Positions 26,073 through 36,984 are shown, counted from the stretch's first letter. The stretch is 64,000 bases of DNA from Actinokineospora auranticolor (GCF_002934265.1 NZ_PTIX01000003.1:479169-543168); one strand, 5' to 3'. Notes: generated by a model from the letters alone, not told the origin. Made by a program: numbers and translations.

Positions 26073-26257
26073 GTGAGGTTGCCCCTTCATGCAGCGGCGT
26101 CGCGGTGTGCATGGGAGTCGTTCGGAGAACCGGGTTTGTTTCGCGCTCTCGTGTCGATTCGCCAGTTCCCGACAGCGAGTGCCGTAGGTGCGGCGAGCCC
26201 TGGGGTGGGCCACACGAGGCACGTCGCTCACCGGGGTGAACACGGAGCGGGACAGTC

Positions 26258-26273
26258 GTCTGGAACCCCAGAC
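26258..26273. promoter_or_regulatory. Palindrome upstream of the hut operon (possible operator)
   Basis: GTCTGG-AACC-CCAGAC is a perfect 6-bp inverted repeat with a 4-base centre, about 55 bases before the hutH start. It lies in the 255-base divergent region between the NACHT gene and hutH. The binding protein is not known; an IclR- or GntR-type regulator is possible. Confidence 0.35.
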
Positions 26274-26327
26274 ACCATCACCCGATCCCGGCTCGTGCGC
26301 TTGCCCTCCGCGAGGTGGGATGTGCAC

Positions 26328-27854
26328 ATGGAACCAGTACCCATCGACGGGGGGCCGCTGACCCGTGAGCAGGTAGTCGCGGTAGCGCGCGATGGCGCCG
26401 ACGTAACCCTCACCGCGGCCGCGCTCGCCGGCGTGGCCGAGACGCGGGCGCACATCGAGCGCCTGGCCGACGCCGTCGAACCGACCTACGGGGTGTCCAC
26501 CGGCTTCGGCGCCCTCGCCGTCCGCCACATCCCGGTCGAGAGCCGCGCCGCCTTGCAGCGATCCCTGATCCGGTCGCACGCCGCGGGCGCGGGCCCCGAG
26601 GTCGAGCCCGAAGTGGTGCGCGCGCTCATGCTCCTGCGCCTGCGCACCCTGGCCACCGGTCGCACCGGCGTCCGGCAGTCCACTGTGGAAACCCTGGCCG
26701 CCGTCCTCAACGCGGGCATCCTCCCGGTCGTGCACGAGTACGGTTCCCTCGGCTGCTCCGGCGACCTGGCTCCCCTCTCCGCCATCGCGCTGGCGCTCAT
26801 GGGCGAGGGCCAGGTCCGGGTCAAGGGCCAGCTCAAGCCCGCCGCCGAGGCGCTGGCCGACGAGGGCGTCACCCCCGTCGAACTGGTCGAGAAAGAGGGC
26901 CTGGCCCTCATCAACGGCACCGACGGCATGCTCGGCATGCTGGTCCTCGCCCTGCGCGACCTGCGCGCCCTCCTCGACGTCGCCGACCTCACCGCCGCGA
27001 TGAGCGTCGAAGCGCTCCTGGGCACCGACCGCGTCTTCAAACCCGAGCTGCACGCCCTGCGCCCGCACCCCGGCCAGGCCGAGTCCGCCGCCCGGATCGC
27101 CCGGTTCCTCGACGGCTCGGAGATCGTCGCCAGCCACCAGGGGCCGGAGTGCTCGCGCGTGCAGGACGCCTACTCGCTGCGCTGCGCGCCCCAGGTGCAC
27201 GGCGCCGCCCGCGACACCGTCGGCTACGTCGAGACCGTCGCCGACCGCGAGCTGGCGTCGGCCATCGACAACCCCGTGGTCCTGCCCGACGGCCGGGTCG
27301 AGTCCAACGGCAACTTCCACGGCGCGCCCGTCGCATACGCCTTGGACTTCCTCGCCATCCCGGTCGCGGACGTGGCGAGCATGGCCGAGCGGCGCACCGA
27401 CCGGATGCTCGACGTGGCCCGCTCCGACGGCCTGCCGCCGTTCCTCGCGCACGACCCCGGCGTCGACTCCGGGCACATGATCGCCCAGTACACCCAGGCC
27501 GCCGTGGTCTCGGAGCTCAAGCGGCTGGCCGTGCCCGCGTCGGTCGACTCCATCCCCAGCTCGGCCATGCAGGAGGACCACGTCTCCATGGGCTGGTCGG
27601 CCGCGCGCAAGCTGCGCAAGGCGGTCGACGGGCTCACCACGGTCCTCGCCGTCGAACTGCTCACCGCCGCCCGCGCGCTCGACCTGCGGGCACCGCTGAC
27701 CCCGGCCCCCGCGACCGCCGCCGCCGTGGCCGCGCTGCGCGCGCACGTGCCCGGTCCCGGACCCGACCGGCACCTCGCGCCCGAGATCGCGGCGGCGGAA
27801 GAGCTCATCCGATCCGGCGCGCTGCTGGCCGCCGTGGACAGGAGGACCCCATGA
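26328..27854 (+). CDS. hutH: Histidine ammonia-lyase
   Basis: The 508-residue enzyme removes ammonia from L-histidine to give urocanate, the first step of histidine use. The active-site region [20 protein letters not shown] carries Cys143-Ser144-Gly145, the triad that cyclises to the MIO cofactor (most family members have Ala-Ser-Gly). [30 protein letters not shown] and [12 protein letters not shown] are further conserved segments. GGTGGG lies 8 bases before ATG 26328; GTG 26322 is also possible. The TGA overlaps the hutU start (ATGA). The order hutH, hutU, M20 hydrolase, hutF, hutI makes one operon. Confidence 0.95.
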   Translation: MEPVPIDGGPLTREQVVAVARDGADVTLTAAALAGVAETRAHIERLADAVEPTYGVSTGFGALAVRHIPVESRAALQRSLIRSHAAGAGPEVEPEVVRALMLLRLRTLATGRTGVRQSTVETLAAVLNAGILPVVHEYGSLGCSGDLAPLSAIALALMGEGQVRVKGQLKPAAEALADEGVTPVELVEKEGLALINGTDGMLGMLVLALRDLRALLDVADLTAAMSVEALLGTDRVFKPELHALRPHPGQAESAARIARFLDGSEIVASHQGPECSRVQDAYSLRCAPQVHGAARDTVGYVETVADRELASAIDNPVVLPDGRVESNGNFHGAPVAYALDFLAIPVADVASMAERRTDRMLDVARSDGLPPFLAHDPGVDSGHMIAQYTQAAVVSELKRLAVPASVDSIPSSAMQEDHVSMGWSAARKLRKAVDGLTTVLAVELLTAARALDLRAPLTPAPATAAAVAALRAHVPGPGPDRHLAPEIAAAEELIRSGALLAAVDRRTP

Positions 27855-29512
27855 GCACCCCCGGACCCCGGCCCGTGCGCGCCGCCCGCGGCAACACCCT
27901 CACCGCGCGGAACTGGCAGACCGAGGCCGCGCTGCGGATGTTCCACAACAACCTCGACGCCGAGGTCGCCGAGCGGCCCGACGACCTGGTCGTCTACGGC
28001 GGCACCGGCAAGGCCGCGCGCAACTGGGCCAGCTTCGACGCGATCACCCGCGAGCTGACCGACCTCAGCGAGGACGAGACGCTGCTGGTGCAGTCCGGCA
28101 AGCCGGTCGGCGTGGTGCGCACGCACGAGTGGGCACCCCGGGTGCTGATCGCGAACTCCAACCTGGTCGGCGACTGGGCCACCTGGCCCGAGTTCCGCCG
28201 CCTGGAAGCCGCGGGCCTCACCATGTACGGGCAGATGACCGCCGGTTCGTGGATCTACATCGGCACCCAGGGCATCCTCCAGGGCACCTACGAGACCTTC
28301 GCCGCCGTCGCCGCCAAGCGCTTCGGCGGCACCCTGCGCGGCACCCTCACCCTCACCGCCGGGCTCGGCGGCATGGGCGGCGCGCAGCCGCTCGCGGTCA
28401 CCATGAACGACGGTGTCGCGCTGTGCGTCGAGGTCGACCCGGTCCGCGCCCGCCGCCGCGTCGAGACCCGCTACCTCGACGAGCTCGCCGACGACCTGGA
28501 CGACGCCATCGCCCGCGTCGAACGCGCCAAGCGCGAGGGCGAGGCGCTCTCGGTCGGCGTCATCGGCAACGCCGCCGAGGTCGTGCCCGAGCTGCTGCGG
28601 CGCGGCGTCGAGATCGACATCGTCACCGACCAGACGTCCGCGCACGACCCGCTGGCGTATCTCCCGCGCGGCGTCGACCTCGACGACTGGGCGGACTACG
28701 CGGCCAAGAAGCCCGACGAGTTCACCGACCGCTCCCGCGACTCGATGGCCGAGCACGTCGAGGCCATGGTCGGCTTCCTCGACGCGGGCGCCGAGGTCTT
28801 CGACTACGGCAACTCCATCCGCGGCGAGGCCAAGCTGGGCGGCTACGACCGCGCCTTCGACTTCCCCGGCTTCGTCCCCGCCTACATCCGGCCGCTGTTC
28901 TGCGAGGGCAAGGGCCCGTTCCGCTGGGCCGCGCTCTCCGGCGACCCCGCGGACATCGCCGCGACCGACCGGGCGATCCTGGACCTGTTCCCGGAGAACG
29001 AATCCCTCGCCCGCTGGATCCGCATGGCGCGCGACCGCGTTGCCTTCCAAGGACTCCCCGCGCGCATCTGCTGGCTCGGCTACGGCGAGCGGCACCTGGC
29101 GGGTCTGCGGTTCAACGAGATGGTCGCCAACGGTGAGATCTCCGCACCGGTCGTGATCGGCCGCGACCACCTCGACTGCGGCTCGGTCGCCTCCCCCTAC
29201 CGGGAGACCGAGTCGATGGCCGACGGCTCCGACGCGATCGCCGACTGGCCGCTGCTCAACGCCCTGGTCAACACCGCGTCCGGGGCCAGCTGGGTGTCCA
29301 TCCACCACGGCGGCGGTGTCGGCATCGGTCGCTCCATCCACGCGGGCCAGGTCACCGTGGCCGACGGCACCGCGCTGGCCGGGCAGAAGATCGAGCGGGT
29401 GCTCACCAACGACCCGGGCATGGGCGTGTTCCGGCACGTCGACGCCGGGTACGAGCGCGCGGACGAGGTCGCCGCCGAGCGCGGCGTCCGGATCCCGATG
29501 GCCCGCCCGTGA
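27851..29512 (+). CDS. hutU: Urocanate hydratase
   Basis: The 553-residue urocanase adds water to urocanate to give imidazolonepropionate using tightly bound NAD+. Conserved segments are [58 protein letters not shown] and [15 protein letters not shown]. The region [20 protein letters not shown] and [19 protein letters not shown] completes the family pattern. GGAGG stands 6 bases before ATG 27851. The start overlaps the hutH stop and the end overlaps the next gene (GTGA). Confidence 0.96.
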   Translation: MSTPGPRPVRAARGNTLTARNWQTEAALRMFHNNLDAEVAERPDDLVVYGGTGKAARNWASFDAITRELTDLSEDETLLVQSGKPVGVVRTHEWAPRVLIANSNLVGDWATWPEFRRLEAAGLTMYGQMTAGSWIYIGTQGILQGTYETFAAVAAKRFGGTLRGTLTLTAGLGGMGGAQPLAVTMNDGVALCVEVDPVRARRRVETRYLDELADDLDDAIARVERAKREGEALSVGVIGNAAEVVPELLRRGVEIDIVTDQTSAHDPLAYLPRGVDLDDWADYAAKKPDEFTDRSRDSMAEHVEAMVGFLDAGAEVFDYGNSIRGEAKLGGYDRAFDFPGFVPAYIRPLFCEGKGPFRWAALSGDPADIAATDRAILDLFPENESLARWIRMARDRVAFQGLPARICWLGYGERHLAGLRFNEMVANGEISAPVVIGRDHLDCGSVASPYRETESMADGSDAIADWPLLNALVNTASGASWVSIHHGGGVGIGRSIHAGQVTVADGTALAGQKIERVLTNDPGMGVFRHVDAGYERADEVAAERGVRIPMARP

Positions 29513-30699
29513 CCGGCCTCGGCGACATCGCGGCGGTCGGCGCCGACCTGCGCCGCGGCGGCTTCTCCCGGCACGGTTACGACCGCGCCGAGCTGGAGCT
29601 GCGCGAGTGGTTCACGGCCGAGGCCGGGCGGCGCGGGCTGGACGTGGAGTGCGACGGCAACGGCAACCTGTGGGCCTGGTGGGGCGCGCCCGGCGACGGC
29701 GCGGTCATCACCGGCAGCCACCTGGACTCCGTGCCGGGCGGCGGCGCGTTCGACGGCCCGCTCGGTGTCGTGTCCGCGCTGGAGGCCGTGGATGTCCTGC
29801 GGGCCAAGGGGTTCACGCCCGGCAAGCCGTTCGCTGTCGTGGTGTTCGCCGAGGAGGAGGGCGGCCGGTTCGGCGTGGCCTGCCTGGGGTCGCGGCTGCT
29901 CACCGGGGCGATCACCCCGGAGGCCGCGCTTCGACTGTCCGATTCGGACGGTGTGACGCTGGCCGAGGCGATGCGCGCCGCGGGCTTGGACCCGGCGCGG
30001 GTCGGTCCGGACCAGCGGGCGCTGCGCCGGATCGGCACGTTCGTCGAACTGCACGTCGAGCAGGGCCGGGGGCTGGTCGACCTGGGTGCGCTGGTCGGTG
30101 TCGCGCGGTCGATCCTGGCGCACGGGCGGTGGCGGGTCACCGTGACCGGTGAGGGCAACCACGCGGGTGCCACGCTCATGGTCGACCGGCGCGACCCCAT
30201 GGTGGCCGCCGCGCAGGTCGTGCTGGCCGCGCGCCGGGCCGGGTCGGCGGTCGAGGGGGCGCGCGCCACGGTCGGCAGGCTCGTGCCGAATCCCGGCGGC
30301 ACCAACGTGATCCCGTCCAGCGTCGACCTCTGGCTGGACGCGCGGGCCGACGACGACGCCCGCACCCGCGCGGTCGTCGCCGAGATCACCGCCGCCGCCC
30401 AGGCCGCTGCGGCGGACGAGGGCTGCGCGGTCACGGTCACCGAAGAGTCCTATGGGGACACAGTGGTCTTCGACGCCGCGCTGCGGGACTCCGTGGCCGG
30501 GGTGCTCGGCGGCGTACCCGCGCTGCCGACCGGCGCGGGCCACGACGCGGGGATCCTCGCCGCGCACGTACCCACCGCCATGCTCTTCGTACGCAACCCG
30601 ACCGGCATCAGTCACGCCCCCGCCGAGTTCGCCGAACCCGACGACTGCGCCGCGGGCACGCGCGCCTTGGCCGACGTGCTGGAGGAGCTGGCCCGATGA
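29509..30699 (+). CDS. M20-family Zn amidohydrolase, probable N-formylglutamate hydrolase of the hut pathway
   Basis: The 396-residue protein belongs to the M20 group of allantoate amidohydrolases and N-carbamoyl amino acid hydrolases. Metal ligands are seen in [18 protein letters not shown] (His, Asp), [11 protein letters not shown] (Glu-Glu) and LHVEQGRGL (His), with the dimer-domain residue in [12 protein letters not shown] and the final ligand His in [10 protein letters not shown]. These enzymes normally act on allantoate, but no purine genes are nearby. The gene lies between hutU and hutF with 4-base overlaps, exactly where a HutG would be needed, so N-formyl-L-glutamate is the likely substrate. 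That assignment is inference; automatic annotation would say allantoate amidohydrolase. Confidence 0.85.
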   Translation: MTGLGDIAAVGADLRRGGFSRHGYDRAELELREWFTAEAGRRGLDVECDGNGNLWAWWGAPGDGAVITGSHLDSVPGGGAFDGPLGVVSALEAVDVLRAKGFTPGKPFAVVVFAEEEGGRFGVACLGSRLLTGAITPEAALRLSDSDGVTLAEAMRAAGLDPARVGPDQRALRRIGTFVELHVEQGRGLVDLGALVGVARSILAHGRWRVTVTGEGNHAGATLMVDRRDPMVAAAQVVLAARRAGSAVEGARATVGRLVPNPGGTNVIPSSVDLWLDARADDDARTRAVVAEITAAAQAAAADEGCAVTVTEESYGDTVVFDAALRDSVAGVLGGVPALPTGAGHDAGILAAHVPTAMLFVRNPTGISHAPAEFAEPDDCAAGTRALADVLEELAR

Positions 30700-30739
30700 G
30701 CACTTCCCGGCGGGCGCCAGTCGATGTATCGGAGGCCCG

Positions 30740-32020
30740 ATGACCGCGTACTGGTGCGCGTCCGCCTGGCTGCCTGCGGGCCTTGCCTCCGGTGTGCTCG
30801 TCGAGGTCGTCGGCGGCACAATCCAAAGTGTGTCCACTGTGGATCGACCGGCGGGCGCGGTGACGTTGCCCGGGGTCGTGTTCCCGGGCTTCGCCAACGC
30901 GCACTCGCACGCCTTCCACCGGGCGCTGCGGGGCCGCACCCACGGCGACGGCGGCACGTTCTGGACCTGGCGCACGCGGATGTACGAGCTGGCCGGGCGG
31001 CTCGACCCCGACTCGTACTTCCGCCTCGCCCGCGCCGCCTACGCCGAGATGGCCCTGGCCGGTATCACCTGCGTGGGCGAGTTCCACTACCTGCACCACA
31101 CCCCCGGCGGCAAGCGCTACGCCGACCCGAACGCCATGGGACACGCGCTCGCCGAGGCCGCGCGCGAGGCGGGCATCCGGCTGACCCTGCTGGACACCTG
31201 CTACCTCGCGGGCGGCATCGGCGAACCCGTGTCCGGCGAGCAGGTCCGCTTCTCCGACGGCGACGTGTTGTCCTGGGCTGCCCGGGTGGCCGACCTGCGC
31301 CCGGGCCCGGGATTCCGCGTCGGCGCGGCGATCCACTCCGTGCGCGCGGTGCCCAGGGAGGCGCTGCCCGTGGTGGCCGGGTTCGACGGACCGGTCCACG
31401 CGCACCTGTCCGAGCAGCCCGCCGAGAACGAGGCGTGCCTGGCCGCTTACGGCCGCACACCGACCCAGCTCCTCGCCGACGCCGGTGCGCTGGGCGAGCG
31501 CCTCACCGCCGTGCACGCCACCCACCTGACCCCCGAGGACATCGCGCTCCTCGGCGGTTCCCGCACCGGCGCCTGCCTGTGCCCCACCACCGAGGCCGAC
31601 CTGGCCGACGGCATCGGCCCGGCCCGCGAACTCGCCGACGCCGGGTCGCCGCTGTCGCTGGGCAGCGACCAGCACGCCGTGGTGGACATGCTGCTGGAGG
31701 CCCGCGCCCTCGAGCACGGCGAGCGCCTGCGCACCGGTCAGCGCGGCCGGTTCACCCCGGCTGAGCTGGTCGCGACCATGACCGCGCACGCGGCCATCGG
31801 CTGGCCGGAAGCGGGCCGGATCGAACCCGGCGCCCCCGCCGACCTGGTCGCCGTCCGACTCGACTCCCCCCGCACCGCGGGGAGCCTGCCCGAGCAGGCA
31901 CTGCTCACCGCCACAGCGTCCGATGTGGACACAGTGGTGGTCGGTGGGCGGGTTGTGGTCAGCGGCGGCGCGCACGTCCTGGGCGATGTGGGCGCGTTGC
32001 TGGCGGCGGCCGTCGGATGA
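30740..32020 (+). CDS. hutF: Formimidoylglutamate deiminase
   Basis: The 426-residue amidohydrolase-superfamily enzyme converts N-formimidoyl-L-glutamate to N-formyl-L-glutamate and ammonia, the step that marks the five-step histidine pathway. The zinc site is seen in FANAHSHAFHRAL (HxH), VHAHLSEQPAENEAC (His) and LGSDQHAV (Asp); YLHHTPGGKRYADPN and RTGACLCPTTEADLADGIGP are HutF-specific segments. GGAGG lies 4 bases before ATG 30740. The frame stays open upstream inside the M20 gene, but the ribosome site and the conserved N-terminus fix the start. Confidence 0.92.
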   Translation: MTAYWCASAWLPAGLASGVLVEVVGGTIQSVSTVDRPAGAVTLPGVVFPGFANAHSHAFHRALRGRTHGDGGTFWTWRTRMYELAGRLDPDSYFRLARAAYAEMALAGITCVGEFHYLHHTPGGKRYADPNAMGHALAEAAREAGIRLTLLDTCYLAGGIGEPVSGEQVRFSDGDVLSWAARVADLRPGPGFRVGAAIHSVRAVPREALPVVAGFDGPVHAHLSEQPAENEACLAAYGRTPTQLLADAGALGERLTAVHATHLTPEDIALLGGSRTGACLCPTTEADLADGIGPARELADAGSPLSLGSDQHAVVDMLLEARALEHGERLRTGQRGRFTPAELVATMTAHAAIGWPEAGRIEPGAPADLVAVRLDSPRTAGSLPEQALLTATASDVDTVVVGGRVVVSGGAHVLGDVGALLAAAVG

Positions 32021-32125
32021 TCTGGGAATCGGGTGATGCACCAGACCAGGTGTATTTCCCGCCCCTCGGGGTCCCGGGCGGATACCGTTCGTCTTGGACC
32101 GGTGGTGCGTGGAGCGGAGGCGTGG

Positions 32126-33283
32126 ATGAGCGTGTTGGTGGCCAATGTCGGCGAGCTGACCACCAATGACGACGAGCTCGGGGTCCTGACCGACGCGGCG
32201 TTAGTGCTGGAGGGCGACCGCGTCGCCTGGGTCGGCCCCGCGGCGTTCGCACCCCCGACCGACACCCGCGTCGACGCGGGCGGTCGAGCGGCGCTGCCGG
32301 GGTGGGTGGACAGCCACACCCACCTGGTGTTCGCGGGCGACCGCACGGAGGAGTTCGGCGCCCGCATGGCGGGCAAGCCCTACCGCGCGGGCGGCATCGC
32401 CACCACGGTCTCCGCCACCCGGGCGGCAACCGACGACGACCTGCGCGAGGTGCTCCGCCGCCACGTGGCCGAAGCGGTGTCGATGGGGACGACGTACCTG
32501 GAGACCAAGACGGGCTACGGCCTGACGGTCGAGGACGAGGTTCGCTCGGCCCGCATAGCGGCGGAGTTCGTGGACGAGGTGACCTACCTCGGCGCACACC
32601 TGGTGCCCCCGGGCGCCGACCCCGACGAGTACGTCGAGTTGGCGTCGGGGGAGATGCTGGAGGCGGTGGCCCCACTGGTCCGCTGGGCGGACGTCTTCTG
32701 CGAGACGGGCGCGTTCGACGAGGCCCAGTCGCGGAAGGTCCTGGGCAGCGCCCGCAAACTCGGTCTTGGGCTACGCGTGCACGGCAACCAGCTGGGCCCC
32801 GGCCCGGGTGTGCGGCTGGCCGTGGAGATGGGTGCGGCGAGCGTGGACCACTGCACGTACCTGACGGACTCCGATGTGGACGCCCTGGCCAACTCCGACA
32901 CGGTCGCCACCCTCCTCCCGGCCTGCGACCTCTCCACTCGCCAGCCCCTCCCCGACGCCAGGGCCCTCATCGACGCGGGCGCCACGATCGCGTTGGCGAG
33001 CAACTGCAACCCAGGCTCGTCGTACACGTCGTCCATGGCCTTCTGCGTAACCACGGCAGTACTGCAAATGCGCCTCTCCGTAGCCGAAGCCGTCCGCGCC
33101 GCCACCCTCGGCGGAGCCCGCGCCCTCCGCCGCGACGACATCGGGGTCCTGCGCGTCGGAGCCCGCGCGGACCTCCAGCTGCTCAACGCGCCGTCGGTCA
33201 CCCACCTGGCCTACCGCCCGGGAATCCCGCTCACCTGGGCGGTGTGGAGGGCAGGCTCCCCGGTCCATCTACCGCGAGGATGA
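32126..33283 (+). CDS. hutI: Imidazolonepropionase
   Basis: The 385-residue metal-dependent hydrolase opens imidazolonepropionate to formimidoylglutamate. The metal motif is in [20 protein letters not shown] (HxH), with [30 protein letters not shown] and [16 protein letters not shown] as further family marks. GGAGG precedes ATG 32126 at 6 bases. It follows hutF after 105 bases, a gap that includes GC-rich inverted sequence, so a separate promoter is possible. Its last 53 bases overlap the end of the convergent NACHT gene. Confidence 0.95.
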   Translation: MSVLVANVGELTTNDDELGVLTDAALVLEGDRVAWVGPAAFAPPTDTRVDAGGRAALPGWVDSHTHLVFAGDRTEEFGARMAGKPYRAGGIATTVSATRAATDDDLREVLRRHVAEAVSMGTTYLETKTGYGLTVEDEVRSARIAAEFVDEVTYLGAHLVPPGADPDEYVELASGEMLEAVAPLVRWADVFCETGAFDEAQSRKVLGSARKLGLGLRVHGNQLGPGPGVRLAVEMGAASVDHCTYLTDSDVDALANSDTVATLLPACDLSTRQPLPDARALIDAGATIALASNCNPGSSYTSSMAFCVTTAVLQMRLSVAEAVRAATLGGARALRRDDIGVLRVGARADLQLLNAPSVTHLAYRPGIPLTWAVWRAGSPVHLPRG

Positions 33284-35849
33284 GCATCTCGGCGGGCGAG
33301 TTCCACCGCCGTTCGAGGTGGGTGATCCCGGCCGCGATCTCCCGAAGGTGGCTGCGGTGCAGCTCGGTCGGCGCGTCAGCGGCCATGGTCAAGGCCAAGA
33401 GCCGGATCCGCGCCGCCAACTCGGGTGATACCGGTTGTCCGGCGCACGGTCCGTCCAGGAGTCGCGACAACCTGTTGAACCAGTTCACACTGGCTTCCAT
33501 CGAGGGGAACTCCGGTGATGGCGCGACGGCGGCCACCAGGGTGGGCATTCGTGTGACGGCGGTCCACGCCTCGGTGCGCCATACGGATCGGTCTGGCCTG
33601 ACCAGCGCCTCGCCCGGTGTGCGCCACGGCCAGCCGTCGAGGCCGTCCGCCATCTCCGCGTTCCACGGCCCCTGCTCCGGGCGCCAGAACGGGGAGGTGT
33701 TGATGACTCGGCCCACCGGGCCAAGAAGCAGGTCCCGGATGTTCGGCTCGGTCCGGTTGGACACGAGACAACCGGAGTGGGGTCCGGGAACCCGGTACTG
33801 GACGAACACGCCTTGCGACGCCGTATCGGCTTGGCGGTAGCGGGTCCAGGCCCGGATGTACGGTGCCAGGTACCTGTTGAAGTCCTCCGTTACTCGCAGG
33901 GCCAACTCCTCGGCGGTGACCAGCGCGGGGTCGGCGGACTCCGGGTGGACACGGAACCGGTGGCTGTCCGGAGCCGAGGTCCAGAGTGCGGAGTCGCGCA
34001 CTGCCGGTGGCATCGCCGGGTCGTCCAACTCGGCTGCGGTCGGCAGGCGCAGCGCGGTGTCGCAGATCTCGGAAAGCCACTCCGCGAAGGCCTCGCCACC
34101 CGCGCCCGACACGCCGCGCGCGGGTTCCTCGCCGCGACCGGCGATGTACTCCCAACGTCCCGTGTCGGCGAGGAAGAGCCGGTAGAGGTTGGCCGGGACC
34201 GGGCGCCGCCACAGCGTTGCCCCCGAGGCCGTGCGCACGCCCTCGCGGTCCAGGCGCGCGGTCAGCGCCCGCGCGATGATCTGCCGCCGCAGTCCGGCGT
34301 TCGGGTCGCGCGCGGCCGAGTCGACCAGTTCGCTCAGCTCCGCGCGCAGGTCCGCGGCCAGGTCCACACCTTCGGCCAGGCAGTCGAAAGCCAGGGCCAA
34401 GGCGTTGACCGACTGGGCCGCCAGGCACGCGGTGATGATCGGGTCCGCCTCCGACGACGCCGTGTAGAGCAAGATCGTCTCGCGCCACCACGGGTCGTCC
34501 ACTTTGTACACCAGGACCGAGTCGACCAGGTTCTTCTCGCGGATGTGCGCGGCGGCCAGGTATTCCTGGAAGGTCAGGTGGGCGAAGGCGTACTGGTTCC
34601 GCTCCCACTCCACCAGGAGACCGTCCGAGATGACTTCACGGAAGTAGTCCTCGGCGCTGATCGGGGTCGACAGCCTGCGCAGTGATTCGGTGAACCTCGC
34701 GACAACGACCTGGTGGGGGAGTTGGCGGATGCCCTCGGACATCATCTTGAACGCGATGTCCCGCAGCAGCACCAACTTGTACGTGCTGTACCGGCCGACC
34801 GGGAGGCTCTTCGCCTTCTGCCGCTGCCACAGCATGACCTCGCAGATCTCCTGGTACAGATCCGCCCGCGACCCCGGCAGCGCGCCGCGGAAGCGGTGCA
34901 CGGTGGCGATCATGGTGAGCAGCAGCGGGTTGACCGTGAGGTCGGTCAGGGACGGGGCCGCGTCGAGGCGCGAGAGGAGATCGGTGGCGTCGGCGTCGGC
35001 GCGAGCGCGCGCCTGGCTCGCCGTCTCGCCGTCGCCGGGTTGGATGAGGGCGGCGTACCAGCCGTGGACGAACGCGCGCACCTGGTCGGCGGTGAACGGG
35101 CGGACCTGGAGGACCTTGGCGCCGTCGACCGGCCCGTCGAGGTAGCCGAGCGGGCGGGAGGTGAGGACGAAGTCGTTCCCGGGGTACTGCCGGACCTGGC
35201 TGTCCACCCACGCCGACACCCGCACCCGGTCCTCGGACCGGGCCACCTCGTCCAGACCGTCGAACATGACCACGCAGCGGCCCGCGGCCAACTGCTTGTC
35301 GAACCACCCATCGGGCTCGCTCTCGGCCAGGGCACCCAGGCGGCCGCGAACCAACTCCGGCAGGTCGGTCCCCGCCAGCAGGTCCTTGACGTGGTCACGC
35401 AGGTAGAGCAGCACCGGGACCGGGCGGAATCGCCCCTTGGACCGGCAGATGTCCCGCGCGGTCTTGCGCAGCAGGGTCGTCTTGCCGCTGCCCGGGCCAC
35501 CGAGGACCGCGAGGATCCGAGGCCGTTTCCCGTCGAGGAAGTTGTCGAAGGGGTGTCGATCGCCCGTCGGGACCCCGGCCACCAAGGCCGTGCCGACCTG
35601 CTGGGGCGCTCGGACCGTGACGCTGACGTCGATGTACCCGTCGTCGAAACCGATGCCGGAGTGGCCGAGCGTCTGCAGACCCTTGAGGTCGATGTAGCGC
35701 AGCGTGGTGAGCACGAACTCCCGGTACCGGAACTCGAACCCGCGCGGCGCGCGCTTGCGAGGGCGCACGACCCTCACGAGCATGGCGATGCCCGTGCCCG
35801 CGCCCAAAACGCCCACCGCGGCCACCAACACCTCGGCAATGCCCGCCAC
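33231..35849 (-). CDS. Membrane-anchored NACHT NTPase with SUMF1-like C-terminal segment
   Basis: The 872-residue protein (GTG 35849, GGAG 5 bases upstream; GTG 35900 is an alternative) has an N-terminal membrane helix (about residues 5-26), then NACHT with Walker A GGPGSGKT (117-124) and Walker [13 protein letters not shown] (Asp197-Glu201), the winged-helix/sensor region ending [20 protein letters not shown], and a C-terminal region. Around residues 550-610 [13 protein letters not shown], then [24 protein letters not shown] resembles the start of a formylglycine-generating-enzyme (SUMF1) lectin-like fold, here a possible ligand-binding sensor. Such STAND proteins act as signal or immune switches. 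Base composition matches the host. The 3' end overlaps hutI by 53 bases. Confidence 0.83.
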   Translation of the reverse strand: MAGIAEVLVAAVGVLGAGTGIAMLVRVVRPRKRAPRGFEFRYREFVLTTLRYIDLKGLQTLGHSGIGFDDGYIDVSVTVRAPQQVGTALVAGVPTGDRHPFDNFLDGKRPRILAVLGGPGSGKTTLLRKTARDICRSKGRFRPVPVLLYLRDHVKDLLAGTDLPELVRGRLGALAESEPDGWFDKQLAAGRCVVMFDGLDEVARSEDRVRVSAWVDSQVRQYPGNDFVLTSRPLGYLDGPVDGAKVLQVRPFTADQVRAFVHGWYAALIQPGDGETASQARARADADATDLLSRLDAAPSLTDLTVNPLLLTMIATVHRFRGALPGSRADLYQEICEVMLWQRQKAKSLPVGRYSTYKLVLLRDIAFKMMSEGIRQLPHQVVVARFTESLRRLSTPISAEDYFREVISDGLLVEWERNQYAFAHLTFQEYLAAAHIREKNLVDSVLVYKVDDPWWRETILLYTASSEADPIITACLAAQSVNALALAFDCLAEGVDLAADLRAELSELVDSAARDPNAGLRRQIIARALTARLDREGVRTASGATLWRRPVPANLYRLFLADTGRWEYIAGRGEEPARGVSGAGGEAFAEWLSEICDTALRLPTAAELDDPAMPPAVRDSALWTSAPDSHRFRVHPESADPALVTAEELALRVTEDFNRYLAPYIRAWTRYRQADTASQGVFVQYRVPGPHSGCLVSNRTEPNIRDLLLGPVGRVINTSPFWRPEQGPWNAEMADGLDGWPWRTPGEALVRPDRSVWRTEAWTAVTRMPTLVAAVAPSPEFPSMEASVNWFNRLSRLLDGPCAGQPVSPELAARIRLLALTMAADAPTELHRSHLREIAAGITHLERRWNSPAEMLILAVDGPGSLPSTPPR

Positions 35850-35934
35850 TCCGGCTCCGTTCGTTGATCTCCCCGGGGGTGTCGGTCGGGGCGGCGCCAC
35901 CGTTTCTCCCCCTGAGCTGGAGCGACTCCGGGGT

Positions 35935-35940
35935 TAGGTT
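35935..35940 (+). promoter_or_regulatory. -10 box of a probable leaderless aldo/keto reductase transcript
   Basis: TAGGTT lies 6 bases before ATG 35947. The GGAG between them is only 2 bases from the ATG, too close for a ribosome binding site, so a leaderless mRNA is more likely. Confidence 0.4.
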
Positions 35941-35946
35941 GGAGCC

Positions 35947-36939
35947 ATGGAGTACACCCACCTCGGCCGCAGCGGCCTGTCGGTTTCCCGGCTGGTCCTC
36001 GGCACGATGAACTTCGGTCCGCACACGACCGAACCGGACAGCCACGCCATCATGGACCGGGCGCTGGAGCTCGGCCTGAACTTCTTCGACTCGGCCAACG
36101 TCTACGGCTGGCAGCAGGGGGAGGGGATCACCGAGCAGATCATCGGCCGGTGGTTCGCCCAGGGGGGTGGGCGGCGGGAGAAGACGGTCCTGGCCACCAA
36201 GCTCTACGGCAGCATGGGGGACTGGCCCAACCAGAACCTGCTCTCCGCCCTCAACATCCGCAACGCGGTCGAGGGGTCCCTCAAGCGCCTGAAGACCGAC
36301 TACATCGACCTCTACCAGATGCACCACATCGACCGCGCGACGCCGTGGGAGGAGATCTGGGAGGCGTTCACCGTCCTGCGCCAGCAGGGCAAGGTGCTCT
36401 ACTTCGGGTCGTCCAACTTCGCGGGCTGGCACATCGCGCAGGCGCAGGAGGCGGCGCGGGACCGGCACTTCCTCGGGTTGGTGTCCGAGCAGTCCATCTA
36501 CAACCTGCTGACCCGGTGGGTCGAGCTGGAGGTGCTGCCCGCCGCCAAGCACTACGGGCTCGGGGTCATCCCGTGGTCGCCGCTGCACGGCGGGTTGTTG
36601 GGCGGGGTTCTGCGCAAGCAGCGGGAAGGTGGTGCGGCGCGCGGGACGACCGGTCGTTCGGCCGACGCCCTCGAAGCGCACCGCGGCACCATCGAGGCCT
36701 ACGAGAAGTTCTGCGCCGACCTCGGTGAGGACCCGGCGCACGTGGGGTTGGCCTGGCTGCTGGCCCAGGACGGCGTCACCGCCCCGATCATCGGGCCGCG
36801 CACGGCCGAGCAGCTCGACGGTTCCCTGCGGGCACTGGAGATCACGCTCGACGCGGACACCCTCGCCCGCCTGGACGAGCTGTTCCCCGCCCCCGGCCCC
36901 AACGGCGCCAAGCCCGCCCCGGAGGCCTACGCCTGGTAG
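35947..36939 (+). CDS. Aldo/keto reductase
   Basis: The 330-residue protein is a (beta/alpha)8 NADPH-dependent oxidoreductase. Catalytic residues are seen in NFFDSANVYGWQQGEG (Asp, Tyr), VLATKLYG (Lys) and YQMHHIDRATPWEEIWEAF (His). VIPWSPLHGGLLGG and APIIGPRTAEQLDGSLRALE (cofactor phosphate loop) complete the family pattern, close to the Kv-beta/YghZ-like group. It reduces aldehydes or ketones; the substrate is unknown. The gene is alone between a divergent NACHT gene and a strong terminator. Confidence 0.92.
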   Translation: MEYTHLGRSGLSVSRLVLGTMNFGPHTTEPDSHAIMDRALELGLNFFDSANVYGWQQGEGITEQIIGRWFAQGGGRREKTVLATKLYGSMGDWPNQNLLSALNIRNAVEGSLKRLKTDYIDLYQMHHIDRATPWEEIWEAFTVLRQQGKVLYFGSSNFAGWHIAQAQEAARDRHFLGLVSEQSIYNLLTRWVELEVLPAAKHYGLGVIPWSPLHGGLLGGVLRKQREGGAARGTTGRSADALEAHRGTIEAYEKFCADLGEDPAHVGLAWLLAQDGVTAPIIGPRTAEQLDGSLRALEITLDADTLARLDELFPAPGPNGAKPAPEAYAW

Positions 36940-36949
36940 TCCAGGACTG

Positions 36950-36984
36950 GAATCCCCCGATCCCGCACCGGGATCGGGGGATTC
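36950..36984 (+). terminator. Rho-independent terminator of the aldo/keto reductase gene
   Basis: A 16-bp perfect stem (36950-36965 and 36969-36984, arm GAATCCCCCGATCCCG) with a 3-base loop is followed by TCTTT, 10 bases after the stop codon. Confidence 0.92.

Noticed and set aside
26073..27773. Upstream open extension of the low-GC NACHT gene antisense to hutH
   Set aside because: It is a shadow of hutH; codon use and motifs fit hutH, and the NACHT protein has a normal start at 26072.
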